A DNA stretch of 64,000 bases from Haematococcus lacustris (taxonomy: Eukaryota; Chlorophyta; Chlorophyceae; Chlamydomonadales; Haematococcaceae). The translations under genes were made by a program, and so were the position numbers. Location of the stretch: assembly GCA_030144725.1 (NCBI GenBank), contig JASKMD010000017.1:114501-178500 (forward strand), in the 5' to 3' direction. The notes under the pieces were generated by a model, which did not search any database, was not told the DNA's origin, and was given only the letters and a program-made list of their open reading frames with translations. Below, piece after piece: positions 1 to 10,766 of the stretch; the stretch's first letter is position 1; each line of letters opens with the position of its first letter.

Positions 1-515
1 GGCTTCGCTGTCCTTGTTGGTGATGGGGGTGGTAAGGATAGTGTGGCTGTGCTTGTGAGGTTCTTGTGGGCCTGCCAGGGCTATGCCCAATCGGGCTGTA
101 CTCAGTGTGGCTGTGAGTGGCCTGTGGTCACTGAGATACGCGTGTGTCTTGACGTGCGTGCGGTGCTCGGGGCCGTGTCTTGCATCACGCGTCAGGATGG
201 CATCGATGCGGCTGTTACAGTGCGGCTGTTGGTAGGTCCAGGCCCGGTCCTCGGGATCAGCTTCGAGCAGGCGCAGTTCTGTGGCGAAGTCCCTCATCAT
301 AAGGTCCTGGGTGTAGTCTGTGTGTTCGGAGCGGTCAGCTGTTCTGAGCGTGGCGTTGATGTCTCCCGCTAAGATGAGTGATCCGGGTAGGTGACCCGTG
401 GCTGTTCGTATGTGCTGTTGCATTTTCTCTCGTAGTGAGAGCGCGTCGCCGTTATTCCCCGACGGCCAGTACGTGGCGATGATCGTGAGTTGTTCGCACT
501 GGTGTTGGTTGAGGT
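1..515 (-). mobile_element. Non-LTR retrotransposon (LINE) APE-type endonuclease fragment, cut by the window edge
   Basis: Reading the minus strand, an open frame from about 515 to the left edge shows the apurinic-type endonuclease order expected of a LINE: YWPSGN, then AGDINAT (the GDxN metal and substrate motif), then SRIDAIL, then LSDHRPL (catalytic SDH). These are the conserved boxes of the exonuclease-endonuclease-phosphatase fold that nicks target DNA for reverse transcription. The frame is interrupted near 515, and the DNA beyond it belongs to a different repeat, so the 5' part is lost here. The reverse transcriptase would lie left of position 1 and is not seen. The family call is firm; the clade is not resolved. 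Confidence 0.8.
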
Positions 516-519
516 CACA

Positions 520-1035
520 TTGGCAGCTGCACGTCAATGCGCGTTATCTGACCATCAGCGCAAGCCACTGGAGTCTTTGCTCGCGTACTGCCACATGTGC
601 CCGCGAACAAATCACAGCGGCGACATGGGTCTCTCTAAGGCGGTGAGCCGCATCCCTGTGACCCCATCTACCTAGCGTATTGAGCTGGTTGTGCACAAAT
701 AGAATGTCCGGCCGACACCCAACGCGATGCTTGCCGGGCGTGCAGGGCGCCTAGACGGGGTGATTGAAACATTGCAATACATTCGCTTCTCGCCAAATAC
801 ATCATTTGGGTCGGCGCACACAAAGGTAGCACCAGGTTACACCCCCCCTCCTCCACTGTGTCCTCCACTGTGTTGCACCCGTTGCAACTAGAGGAAAAGC
901 GATGGTGTTTGTTCTTGACCCATTCGCGCATCTTTTGAAACAAACCGCACATCAAATAGCCCTGGCCTCAATCAGTTTGACACTTTCAAAGTTACATCAT
1001 GTTCACCAGGCAGGTTCAAGGCCACGGCATGCAAC
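520..1035 (+). mobile_element. Truncated copy of the 5' region of a TCAGGCG-family DNA transposon
   Basis: This stretch is a diverged direct repeat of 1,860-2,375 inside the element at 1,792-3,005. Both carry the same landmarks: TGCGCGT(T/C)ATCTGACCATC, a GCCACATGTGCCCGCGAAC block, a CCGGCCGACACCCAACGCG block and the start of a TGTTTGTTCTTGACCC stretch. The terminal inverted repeat and the first 75 bp or so are missing, so it is a dead fragment joined to LINE sequence on its left. Short open frames in it are broken and are not called as genes. Confidence 0.7.
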
Positions 1036-1059
1036 GACTCACCATGCCCGACCCCTCCA

Positions 1060-1475
1060 CCCATCATTGCAGGAGCCTACCTCATTTGAGCCTGCCCACC
1101 CCCTCCCAGCCTTTCCCCTCGCCCCCTCCTCAAGCCACCTCGCCCCCTCCTTAAGCCACCGCTGCCTTCGACCCTCGCTTTACGTCCCAGCCCACCCCCT
1201 CCCAGCCCACCCCCTCCTCTCCCCCCCCTCCCAGCCCACCCCACCCCAGCCCACCCCCTCCCCACCTACCCCACCCTAGTCCACGTCCTCCCAGCCCACC
1301 CCCTCCCCACCTACCCCACCCTAGTCCACGTCCTCCCAGCCTCACCACCCCTCCCAGCACACCCCACCCCAACCCACCTTACCCCACCCCACCCACCCCA
1401 CCCCAGTCCACGTCCTCCCAGCCCACCCCCTCCCAGCCTACCCCACACCATTCCAACCCCTCCTAGCCCACAACC
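1060..1475. repeat. C-rich low-complexity tract (CCCAGCCCACCCCCTCC-like)
   Basis: The plus strand is built of irregular CCCAGCCCACCCCCTC and CCACCTACCCCACCCTAGTC units. A 47-bp motif containing CCTAGTCCACGTCCTCCC recurs at least three times. Strong strand asymmetry gives open frames on both strands, none of which looks like protein. The tract separates two copies of the same transposon family. Confidence 0.7.
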
Positions 1476-1791
1476 TCCAAGGCCTCCCATCCGCTCCAGG
1501 GCTCGCTTCCTGCTCCCCTCACCTCAAGGGCCTACTGCATCACCTGATTTACGGCACATGTATCAGCTGGCTCTAGCTGCAATCGCTACCCAAGGGCAGG
1601 CTGCCCCGGCTCAAGGTAGCGAGCTAGGTGCAGCAGCGCCGGCTCCTGGCTTCACGCTACGCAAGCGTACCACACCTGCTGGGTTGGGGCTGCCCAAGAC
1701 AGCTGCCAAGCGCAAGCGGTGACCCACGAGACTTAGTTAGACAGGCCCCCAGCGCCAACTCAGGTTGTGAAGTGCGCAACAGAGGCTGTAG

Positions 1792-3005
1792 TCAGGCGCT
1801 CCCAACATGGGGTTGGTAATATGCATGCAAGTACTCTCTCAATACTGCATCGTTTTCGATAGCGTTTGTCACATTGGTAGCTGCAAAGCAATGCGCGTCA
1901 TCTGACCATCAGCGCAAGCCATTGCATTTCTTGCTCGCGTACTGCCACATGTGCCCGCGAACAAATCACAGCGGCGAGATGGGTCCCCTTGGCACGGTGA
2001 GCCACATCCCTGTGACCCCATCTGCCTAGCGTAGTGAGCTGATTGTGCACAAATGGAATGTCCGGCCGACACCCAACGCGATGCCTGCCGGGCGTGCAGG
2101 GCGCCTAGACGGGGTGAATGAAACATTGTTTCATACTCGCTTCCGTCGAATACACCATTCTGGTCGGCGCACACTAAGGTATCACCGGCATACACCCCCC
2201 CTCCTCCACTGTGTCCTCCACTATGTTGCACCCGCTGCACCCAGAGAAAAATGGCTATGAAATGTTTGTTCTTGACCCCTTGGCGCATTTATTAGAACAA
2301 ACCGCACGTTAAACAGCCCAGGCCTATATCAGTTTGACATCTTCAAAGTGACATCATGTTCTCCAAGCAGAATCAGGGCTACGGGGCTGTGGGGTGGCAG
2401 TTGAGCTATGAAACTTTGCACGCAGGTGGATGGCATGTAGGGGAGTGTAACTCTCAGAGGAGCCGAGTCCAAACTCGGTCATGGTGTGGAGTTGTGTGAC
2501 TGACTGCATGGCCCTGGCCCTGAGATCGGCTAAGGGAGTTGGGGGTCACAGACCAAAGTGAGCTTTTGGCTTAGCTGAGTATGAGCGTTTGTAGCAATGT
2601 CGTAGATGAGCTTAACCTAGTAAGTAGCATCCTGTAAGTCCCAATGGTCGAGCTGTGGCATTGCCCTCCAGGTATGGGGAGGAGGTGGGCTCAGTGCCAC
2701 ATCGCTGCAACCGCTTTCCGATCCGACTGCTGCCGCCGACGCGCATGCTCATGTTGAGCAGCCTAAGCGACGCGGGCGGTCGCAGCGATGACTGCATGCT
2801 CCGCTACGGCTCAAATTTGAATCACTAACTTTGATGCTTTGCACTGCACGGCTCACTGAGTGGATAGTTTTATAAAGTGGGTGAAAGGTAGCTGGCTGGG
2901 TTGGCTACATTGTGAATCAACTTGCATAACATTTGGCGCAGTGGGTGCAAAGTTACAGCCGTCCTACTACCAGGGGTAGGTTTTCTGTTAGTTGGGGGCG
3001 CCTGA
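1792..3005 (+). mobile_element. TCAGGCG-family TIR transposon, short internally deleted copy
   Basis: The left end reads TCAGGCGCTCCCAAC followed by ATGGGGTTGGTAAT. The right end, read inwards on the minus strand, is TCAGGCGCCCCCAAC followed by TAACAGAAAACCTACCCC. The same two distinct end types bound the copies at 8,344-10,459, 10,617-20,865 and 22,125-29,453, which fixes this copy in plus orientation. No convincing ORF remains in 1.2 kb. The flanking 7-mers (GCTGTAG and ATAAGAC) do not match, so this copy may be old or rearranged. The transposase superfamily is not identified. Confidence 0.72.
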
Positions 3006-3504
3006 ATAAGACATAAGACATAAGAAAAATACATTGTTTAATCATTCCCGGTTTCCCGAAGGACAAAAAACGATTCGGGATAGGGAATCAAAAGGGAGAG
3101 TACGGTACACTCTTTTTGCATACTTCATCAAAAGACATTGAAAGATATCGGAGATTGCCTCTAAGTAGAAGAAGATGTCCCTCGTCCCGCATTACCTCTC
3201 TAGTGACCGAGCGTCGCAGTGGCCCGGGCCCGATGAAGGACAGCAGGACGAGCAGGGTGAGGACTATTTTGCCCAGACTGGACAGGGCGGAGGGCAGCTG
3301 TGGAGGCGAGGTGGGTACCGTCACGATGCCGAGTCAGCACCGCAATCAGTCAGTAGCTACAGGGTGCAGTAGCTACAGGGTGCAGTAGCGACGATACGCG
3401 TCTTGCGTATAACAGTCCATGCTGGCGTCCCTGCGGCCATGAATCAGCTGCAGAAACGCCACTGTTCAAAAGACACATTCTAGTGTGGGCCTGTCTGCCT
3501 GCAG
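3006..3504. other. Interval without a recognisable gene
   Basis: It contains a short ATAAGACATAAGAC repeat right after the transposon end and a duplicated TAGCTACAGGGTGCAG near 3,355-3,385. Small open frames on both strands overlap and lack any recognisable motif. The right part may hold the first exon or promoter of the gene at 3,505-4,069. Confidence 0.4.
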
Positions 3505-4069
3505 GCCCAGGCTACTTGGACGTGCTCTTGCCTCCCCCTGGGTTCAGCGTGTGGGATTTACCCAGCAATAAACTGCAAACCACGGCAGTGGCTCTGACAT
3601 TTACAGCCACTGCCGGCCTCATCACCTTCACTGCGGCAGCAGGCATGCTAGCCATCCTGTTCACAGGCGCCATGGTAAGGCAGCAGTCAGGCATTTGCAT
3701 TCACTGGCCATCCCAATTTTCAGGCAGCAGGGAATGGCAGTCTGGCAGCAGGGCCGCCGCCCTATGGCCCTGGCTCTCCCAAGATGTGCTTCGGATATGG
3801 ACCACCACGTGTGGTCAATGCCGTCCAACATGTCTCAACCTGGTCTTCCTTAACATAGCCTTCTTCCGTCACTTTCCTGTGCCCATGCTTCCTTGTAAGT
3901 ACTCTGCTCACCTCCCCACACCATGATGCGCCTGCAGGTCGCAGTCAGCGTGCTGCTGCTGGTGACGGTGTGCACGGCCCTCATTACCTTGGTGGTGACG
4001 GGGGTGCCTGTAGGCTATGCGGTCTGGCAGCTGGTGTCCCGCTACCAGGATGCCAAGCTCGGAGGCTAA
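3505..4069 (+). CDS. Small hydrophobic membrane protein, last two exons (start not located)
   Basis: Two exons with good splice sites can be joined: 3,505-3,674 (acceptor CTGCAG, donor ATG|GTAAGG) and 3,938-4,069 (acceptor CTGCAG, stop TAA). The joined product runs from PPPGFSVWDLPSNKLQTTAV through about 62 almost uninterrupted hydrophobic residues, then ends WQLVSRYQDAKLGG. That is enough for two or three membrane passes or one long hairpin. The 5' exon and start codon were not found. I do not recognise the family; an oleosin-like hairpin is conceivable, but no proline knot is visible. The reading is supported by frame continuity across the intron and the consistent hydrophobic pattern. Confidence 0.45.
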
Positions 4070-4082
4070 GCTGTGGTGGGGT

Positions 4083-4140
4083 GCTCTTAAATCAGCAGCC
4101 ATCATAATCATCATCATCATTGTAATCATCATCATCGTCA
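4083..4140. repeat. CAT/ATC triplet microsatellite
   Basis: CATCATAATCATCATCATC-type repeats lie directly 3' of the small membrane-protein gene, probably in its 3' UTR or just beyond it. Confidence 0.7.
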
Positions 4141-4781
4141 CAGTACCCACAGGGTTGGCAGCAGCTGGGTTGGCTACCAGCAAGTAATGCTGACGTGTTT
4201 GTGCATAGTGGCGCCGCAGGATCATGTATAGACGTGGAGCTGGGGTGGGGCTGCTGCATGCCTGCTGTGCCCAGCGCCAATGCCAGGGTGTGTGGGGCGG
4301 GAGCCAGGAAAGCTGCGGCCAGGGCTTCTTGTATACTATGGAAAGGCAGCCATGTCGGAGCATAGGAGCACAGACACGGATCCTCTGCTGATGTAGCACT
4401 GAGGCTGCTGCTGAGAATGGCTGGCACCTGGGGGAGTGAGTATGACTATGAACAGATCAACGTGAACGACAAGATATTGGGAAGCACATGGAGTTTAGTG
4501 TGATGGGTTGGAATGGTGCGCAGGAGCAAGCTGTGTGCAGATAGTGCAGAGGCTCGGACACACATGACTCAGGCCTCAGCTCGACATTGCTACATTGCTT
4601 CATGTTGCTGCCTTTCTTGAGCTAAGCATTCACCAGTTAGAGAGTCGTTCTTAGCGCTGCAATGTTGCTTACTGCATGCTTACAAAACAGGGCTTGAGGT
4701 GCTGTATTTGTGGTCATGTGATCAAAGTACAGCAAGCACATTGCACGGTGGTATGATTTGGTGGCCAGGAGGTGTTAGGAG
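4141..4781. other. Intergenic interval, nothing recognised
   Basis: Unique-looking sequence with short overlapping open frames on the minus strand and no motif I can name. It ends at the MITE that follows. Confidence 0.4.
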
Positions 4782-4897
4782 TAGGGCGCGCCCATAGAAT
4801 TCTAGGTAGCTCGGATTCCTAGCCCAGGAAAAATGGCTCGAAAAACTAGAATTCTAGGCTAGAATAAATTGATTTCTAGGCTGGCGGTCGCGCCCTA
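4782..4897. mobile_element. Small MITE with TAGGGCGCG ends
   Basis: The left end is TAGGGCGCGCCC and the right end, inverted, is TAGGGCGCGACC. These are the same termini as the better preserved MITE at 20,555-20,815. The interior repeats AGAATTCTAG twice plus partial copies such as TTTCTAGG. The flanking octamers GTTAGGAG and ATCAAGAG agree at 5 of 8 positions, compatible with a decayed 8-bp hAT target duplication but not proof. It is non-coding and non-autonomous. Confidence 0.55.
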
Positions 4898-5340
4898 ATC
4901 AAGAGCCGCGCCATTCTACCCATTGTCAGACTGTCCATGTAGGTAAGCCTCAGAAAGAGTCCAGCGCCAGGCAGTTTACCACTAAGTTTAAGAATGGAAC
5001 CAGCTCGAGTTTTTATGTCAATAGATGGCTTGCGTATAAGGCGCGCCCGAAAGAATCTTGAAGATACGACCCCATATGCAAGCATGATGGAATATGATGA
5101 AATATAATGAAGCCAAAAATTGGCGGAGAGTAGAGGAGTTACTAACTACGACTGAGAGCGATATACGGTGGGGTAATCTGCCACACTATCTTCTTGACTA
5201 CAGACCCGGTCATATCACATCTTTAAGCCATCATAATCAGTCATATGACCGAATCCTCAGCAAGTCATATGATCGGCTTGCGTAGTATCACTTGCTTCTT
5301 TATTTTATGTATTCTAGGAAGAACCAGGGTGTGATGCTGG
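4898..5340. other. AT-richer interval, nothing firm
   Basis: Contains a GGCGCGCCC motif near 5,040 like the MITE end and a repeated TCATATGA(C/T)C motif near 5,245-5,275. A 63-codon open frame at 5,094-5,285 has no recognisable feature and is not called as a gene. Confidence 0.35.
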
Positions 5341-5360
5341 ACTAGCCGGCTAGGTCTGTG

Positions 5361-6052
5361 TTGGTTGTTCAGACAGGCTGTCAGCCTCTTGAGCATCAAG
5401 CTGTTTCTCTTGATGAGGAGCCTAGTGGTCAGGGGAGAAAATGTGCACTAGGGACGGGGTTGGTAGTCATCATGGGTGTGACTCAAGTCAACGAACGTGA
5501 CTGACGACACAATTGTGCATCACACTGCGCCTCTATATAGTGTGTCATGCCTTGCTGTGCATTTCGTGCCCTGCAGGTGTCAGTGGTGGTGGGGAGCAAG
5601 ATCAGGGGCAGGAGTAGGAAAAGGAGCAGGGGCAGGGTGCCGAGGTGGTCGCTGGTCCGCGACGCCAGGTTATAAAGGCTGTCAGGTGTCAGGTCAGGTG
5701 TCAGGTCAGGTCCCTAGGCGTCCCTAGGTGTCCCTAGGAGCAGGCTGTTTCAGCCAGGGTGGGTGGGGGGCAAGGTGGTGAGGAAAGGCGTCCATAACGT
5801 GATGGAGTAGCCTAGCAGGCCCAACACCGCTGGCCCCCACTTGACAGGCTGGTGGTTGTTAATGAGTTCCGCACCACCCGTGTCAGCTCCCGTGCTTCTG
5901 CATGCTCCCCAGCCTTGTGAGCTGCACCTGCCACAGGACCAGCCTAGGCCATATCCCCTGCCCAGGCCCCTACGCCTGGCCCCCCATGGTGCAAGTGATT
6001 GGATCGTGACACCACCCCCTGCCTCAACTTCCAGCACATTCGGTGATGTGTG
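5361..6052 (+). pseudogene. Fanzor (eukaryotic TnpB-like) C-terminal remnant, lineage 2
   Basis: At 5,831-5,899 the frame reads RWPPLDRLVVVNEFRTTRVS. This matches the RuvC-II strand of Fanzor/TnpB nucleases (VDEFRTSRVSS in the copy at 50,296-51,765), with N in place of the residue before the catalytic E. Near 6,000-6,045 a second piece reads LDRDTTPCLNFQHIR and then a stop. This is the RuvC-III DRD motif; the diverged copy at 40,103-40,826 has LDQGTNPCSDFQRIGE at the same place. Between them the frame is broken. A piece at 5,361-5,438 (LLSIKLFLLMRSLVV) is related to LLSIKLIALTGSPVV at about 40,675. It is a dead fragment; RuvC-I and the N-terminus are absent. Confidence 0.6.
5679..5738. repeat. 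Short minisatellite inside the Fanzor remnant
   Basis: GGTGTCAGGTCA repeats grade into CCTAGGCGTC and CCTAGGTGTC units. The array separates the upstream fragment from the RuvC-II piece and helps explain the broken frame. Confidence 0.7.
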
Positions 6053-6109
6053 CAGGAGCAGGAGCAAAAGCTGGGGCTGGAGTGGGCGCCACCGGAGTGG
6101 GTTGCTGCA

Positions 6110-7335
6110 GGGAAAGCAGCAGCAGAGGTCCCTTTGATGGGACCCCCCCGCATCGGCAGGGTCCCAGCTGAGAAAATAGCCACGCAGCTTGAGGTGAGCA
6201 TTGAAGCCGGCGTAACCCAGGCAGTCAGTGCAGTCAGTGTGGGACGAGCAGTCAGGCCAGCTAGTGCCAGCCAAGCTGGCCAGGTGGAGGCTGACCGAGG
6301 ACCAGGTGCGGCAGACCCATGGCCTGGACAACACCTGCCGCAACATTGAGTGGTGGCTCCAGCACCGATCCAGCCCCAACTCCAGCACCTGGCAGCAGCC
6401 AGCTCAGCCGGCACCTCCCTGGAGGCCTACCTGCATCACATCACCATCCTGGGCACATGGGACACGGTGTGGGAGGTGTACCTGGACCTCAACTGGGCAA
6501 GGCAGTGGCTCAGCCCAGGAATGGGCGCTGGAGGCAGTTTCATGAGAAGGTGAGGGTGGGTGGGTGGGTGGGTTATGGATTAAGAGATGGTGGGGTGGCA
6601 TGCAGCGACAGCGTTGTTGACTCTTCCCGGTCTAACCTGGTGCCTCCCTGACAGCCACCCCATGTGCCTTGTATGCATGACTGCAGCTGGAGGAGGAGAT
6701 GGCTGAGGTGTCATGGGAAGTTTCATGGGAGCGCCACAAGCATGTCAAGCTGTTGTGGTCTTCTACGACGCAGTTGGCACCGGTACCTGGGGAGGCTGGG
6801 GTGCTGACGTGGTGCTGCGAGCCTGCTGCAAGGTGGTGTGCAAGCCCAGGGGCACAGACCAGCTGCAGGGCTGAGTGGTGCCAGCGCACCATCCGGGTCG
6901 GCTCCACTGTGAATGCCCACCAGGCCTGAGGGCCCCAACAAGGCAGATGCATCACCAGCTGATGTGCCCAGCATGGAGCCAGCAGCGCGATCAGCCAGTG
7001 CAGGGCCTGATGTGGTGCCCGGTAGTCGCCCCACGCATCCTGCCACAGCCCCCGTGCAGCCAGGCAACCCCACAGCCAGCAACGTCAGAGCCTGGGCCCA
7101 GCACTTCCCCACCGTCTAAGCGCAGCAAGCGCAACAAGGATGAGTAGGCAGTTGAGCCCACCCAGCCCACAGCCAGGCAGGTGGGAAGGCAGGGACTGCA
7201 CTGCAGAGCTAAACATCAGGGAGGGCATTAGTGAGAGCAGGTGGCGCCCACTGGAGCTGTGCTGGTGGCCGCACCTGACAACTCTGCCATCCAAGGGCAA
7301 GCATTACCCAGGCGTGGGCTACAAGCAGGCACATG
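6110..7335 (+). pseudogene. Fanzor nuclease remnant, lineage 1, carrying traces of RuvC-I to RuvC-III
   Basis: Pieces in several frames align in order with the copy at the right window edge. IEAGVTQAVSA corresponds to GIDPGVTQAVSA (RuvC-I, the catalytic D replaced by A). LQHLAAASSAGTSLEAYLHH corresponds to LQHLAAASSAGTSLEANLKH. TVWEVYLDLNWARQ corresponds to AVWEVYLDPKWARQ. LEEEMAEVSWE corresponds to LEREMAELSMK. Near 6,870 RTIRVGSTVNAHQA is the tail of RuvC-II without its E. At 7,170-7,330 GRDCTAELNIREG, then WRPLELCWWPHL and GKHYPGVGYK, give a recognisable RuvC-III and C-terminus. Several stops and frameshifts show it is dead. Its last part is duplicated at 21,327-21,610. Confidence 0.7.
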
Positions 7336-7849
7336 GTGCATCACGAAGGACACAGACACACTTGGCCACACACAGACACCTGTCCTCTAGCACCCAGGTT
7401 GTGCACTCTTTGCATGCTGCTTGCGCTTGCACGTCAAGCATAATAGCAGTAGCAGGGTTGGCAGGGGCGGGGCCGGGGGCGGGGGCGGGGGCGGGGGCGG
7501 GCGGCAGCTGGGATGCTCCACGCTAGCTACACTAGGCGGATTTACCTAGTTGTCATGGTAAACTAGGTTGAGGGTGATGCCTGGCAAGGGAAGGGCCTGG
7601 GGCCAGGGGGTAGCTATAACGCTTGGGCTGGCCTGGCCCCTGCCCCCTGAGGCGGACCTCCCCCACCACAGCGTCCTTCTGCTCTTACGTGCCTCAGAGC
7701 AGGCCCCCCCGCCTGTGCTTAGCCTGGCCCTGCCCCCGCTCCCCCTGCAGCTGGCACCAGGGTGCCTGTCAGCCGCCGTGCTGCCAGGTGCCCAGCCTCG
7801 CACTCTGCCGCAGGCAACATGCACACATAAGCCTGCAAGCGTTAGGGTG
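7336..7849. other. Interval downstream of the Fanzor remnant, no gene
   Basis: It holds a (GGGGGC)n stretch at 7,466-7,502 and otherwise unremarkable GC-rich sequence; the same stretch is repeated at 21,611-22,124. It could be the former 3' flank of the Fanzor element. No ORF carries a motif I know. Confidence 0.4.
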
Positions 7850-8343
7850 TCAGGTGTCCCCAACTAACAGAAAACCTACCCCTGGTAATCAAAACGACGC
7901 CGCGTCCCAGCCACGTGGTCTCTAATTATGCTACGCACATCCCCGGATAGAGCACTCTATCAGCTACGGGGTGAAGCGTGTTTCATTAGTTCACGCTCTG
8001 TTACCTTGCTGGGCAGGTTGGGTCCAATCCCTCACGCCCGCCTTGCGCTTGCGTGCCGAGCTCGTGCTCATCTCCGTTGTTGTCCCCTGCTGCTCCTCAG
8101 GTGCAGCAACAAGTGCAGGGGTGAGCAACCCTAGGGCTGCACTAGCACTTGCTGCCTGCTGCTGCCAGGGGTGTGCAGCAGGAGGGGGGGGCAGGTCAGG
8201 GGCGGCACCCACACCAGCTGCCTGCTGCTGCCAGGGGTGTGCAGCAGGAGGGGGGGGCAGGTCAGGGGTGGCGACCGCACCAGCTGCCTGCTGCTGCCAG
8301 GGGGGTGCAGCAGGAGGGTTGTTGTTGTTCCTGCAAGGCAAAG
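7850..8343 (-). mobile_element. Outer TCAGG element, 3' end (tandem copy 1)
   Basis: Starts TCAGGTGTCCCCAACTAACA, the 3'-type terminus of the TCAGGCG family, so the element reads on the minus strand. A minus-strand frame (8,341-7,991) ends ARKRKAGVRDWTQPAQQGNR and contains a 66-bp unit repeated as PPAAHPWQQQAAG. This resembles the Q/A-rich C-terminal region of the family protein at 10,767-11,561. The matching right end exists only once, at 29,453, after tandem copy 2. TAGGGTG precedes this end, as at 22,118-22,124. Confidence 0.65.
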
Positions 8344-10459
8344 TCAGGCGTTCCCAACATGGGGTTGGTAATCTTCATGCAACTGCAGCCCGCCTACTCA
8401 ATCTTTTGATGTAACGTTTGTTGCGTCTGCTGCGATGTGATATTGCGCATTTAATGTAAGACTGGAATTGCCATCGGAGTCTTTCGATGCGGGCAGCCAC
8501 ATGTGACCCCGGATGTGTCCCAATCGCAGACCGTGGTTAGCTACACCGGTAAGCTACGTCCTTGGCTATCCGTTAGCGATGCACGACATGTCGGTGGCGC
8601 ACACCACTGAAGTCCGGCAAACATGGCTGCGCGAGGTTCCTGATGGTGCAGGCCGCTTGGCGAGGATGTGAAGGAACTCGAAACTGTGTGTGGCAGCGCT
8701 GTATCTCTGTAATGGTCAGCGGCACAGTAGGGATTTGGCACCCCCTCCAGCTATTATCCGCTTTATGTTTTCAACCATTGCACAAACAGCCTGACCTCAC
8801 ACAGATTTTTTACAGCATACTCAATAACGCGTCCATGGCACTTTTCAACTCAATCATTGGGTTTGTATGTGACAAGATATACCGCTTACAAGGTACACAT
8901 GCTGGTGGCTACAGGTGCACGAGCAGCCGACTGAGCTTGGCATACCACTCCACCACGTGGCCCCCACCAACACAGCCTAACCCACCATCTCCCAACCTCG
9001 TCTACCCCGCCCAGCTCCCAGTAGCCCCTCCTCCCAGCCTGCCATCAGCCTCCTGCCCCCTAACTATCCTTCTCCTCGCCTCCTACCTCTCCCCTACCTC
9101 TCCTTCACCCATCTCCCCCCTACCTCTCCTTCACCCATCTCCGTCACCCTGACCACCGAGCCCCCATCACCCTGACCACCGAGCCAAGCCCGTAGCCCCG
9201 CTCAGCCACCTCTCGATCCCAAACCATGAAGAAGAAGAAATTAAGCACCGGCCAGGCAAGACATCTACAGTTGGGCGTGAACTCCACATCGTGTCCACCT
9301 ACATGCGGCGCAAGACCCTTAGTAAGATGCAAAGGGGAAGGCAGGGTGGCGTGGGTGGGAAGGGGCTGGGAGAGAGTGGAAGGGGGTGGAAGGGGCTGGG
9401 GCTGGGGCTGGGGCTGGGGCTGGGGCTGGGGCTGGGGCAGCAGCTGGGGCAGCAGCTGGGGCAGCAGCTGGGGCAGCAGCAGGGGCTGTGGCAGCAGCTG
9501 GGGCAGCAGCAGGGGCTGGGGCTGGGGCAACAGCTGGGGCAGCAGCAGGGGCTGTGGCAGCAGCTGGGGCAGGGGCTGGGGCTGGGGCTGGGGCAACAGC
9601 TGGGGCAGCAGCAGGGGCTGTGGCAGCAGCTGGGGCAGCAGCTGGGGCTGGGGCTGGGGCTGGGGCAGCAGCTGGGGCAGCAGCTGGGGTTGGGGCTGAG
9701 GCTGCAGCTGGGGCAGGCCGACTCACCACTCAAGTCACCGATGTGTTGGCTATCATCCCCTTGCCTATTGGCACGGCAGAAGCTCATGTCCAGGTCATAA
9801 TGCAGGAGCTGCTCCTCCATGGGCATCTACATCAGCTCAACGGTGTCCATGCTGCGCGTCTGGGCGCATGCGAGAGATGCCGTGTCACAGCTGCTTGAGC
9901 GGCAGAAGGATCAGTCTCCACCATGGGCTGTCACCCTTAGCCAGCTGCTCCAGGACAACAGCCTGCTGCTCAGGCTCAGTGAGCACCTGCAGCTAACAAG
10001 CCGAGGGCAGCAAAGCAAGGTGAAACAACACCATGTACTGCACCTAGCACCTTCTTTAAGCGTGGTAGAGCAGCCGGTAATGCACTAGCGCCAGCAGCAG
10101 CTCCAAAAACTAATAATGATATCCAGCTGTCACGACTGCCGTCGTCGCGTCCACATGCCAAAGGCAAAACATGTTCCGACTGCTGCTGCTGCGTTGCAGG
10201 TGCCACTCACAGCAGTGTGGCGAAGCGTGCTAGAGCGGCGCGCCTCGCATGGGGCGAAATCGCATGAATTCAAATGTGTATCTTTGGACAGGCACTGAGC
10301 ACCGCTGAGACCGAGATAGTTTTTGCTGCGTCTGCCATCTCGTAGCTATGAGTCTCCTCTGTTCAAAGCACTGTTTACATATATTTTTGACTGAGTGGCT
10401 GCGGAGATACAGGCTTCGTATCACAGGGGGGTGGTTTTCAGGTAGTTGGGAACGCCTGA
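8344..10459 (+). mobile_element. TCAGGCG-family TIR transposon inserted in the outer element (tandem copy 1)
   Basis: The ends are TCAGGCGTTCCCAAC at 8,344 and its exact inverse ending at 10,459. The 7-bp direct duplication GGCAAAG lies immediately outside both ends (8,337-8,343 and 10,460-10,466). An uninterrupted relative of the site with a single GGCAAAG is at about 21,170-21,195. The element is 2.1 kb. It has a leader of about 880 bp, an ATG at 9,226 (MKKKKLSTGQARHLQ), a long GGGGCTGGGGCAGCA repeat and then a 3' part shared with the element at 10,617. No complete transposase can be read. Confidence 0.85.
9385..9716. repeat. GGGGCTGGGGCAGCAG-type tandem repeat in the inner transposon
   Basis: Six-base GGGGCT and nine-base GGGGCAGCA units alternate over about 330 bp and leave all three plus frames open (Gly-Ala, Gln-Leu-Gly or Trp-Gly). 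Copy 2 at 23,660-23,925 is 66 bp shorter, a clean unit-number change between otherwise near-identical duplicates. Confidence 0.85.
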
Positions 10460-10766
10460 GGCAAAGTCGGGTCACGCCAATGTCATTTGGAGCAGGCCTG
10501 ATCATTTCATTGCCATGCTTTCTTCTCCAGCAGCTGTGACGTTGAGTAAGGAACATAGTTACTAGTCGAAAGTCTGTGGATGGGATTTTGTGGATGGGGG
10601 TCTCCATTCCTGAGAGTCAGGCGTTCCCAACTACCTGAAAACCACCCCCCTGTGATACGAAGCCCGTATCTCCGCAGCCACTCAGTGTAAACAGTGCTTT
10701 GAAAAGAGGAGAGTCATATCTACGAAATGGCAGACGCAGCAAAAACTATCTCGCTCTCAGCGGTGC

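Noticed and set aside
5094..5285. Small gene of 63 codons
   Set aside because: Isolated in AT-richer repeat-like sequence with TCATATGA motifs; no supporting feature.
9226..9898. Gly-Ala-rich or Trp-Gly-rich proteins at 9,226-9,898 (and 23,501-24,107)
   Set aside because: All three frames of the GGGGCT/GGGGCAGCA repeat are open; number of units varies between tandem copies.
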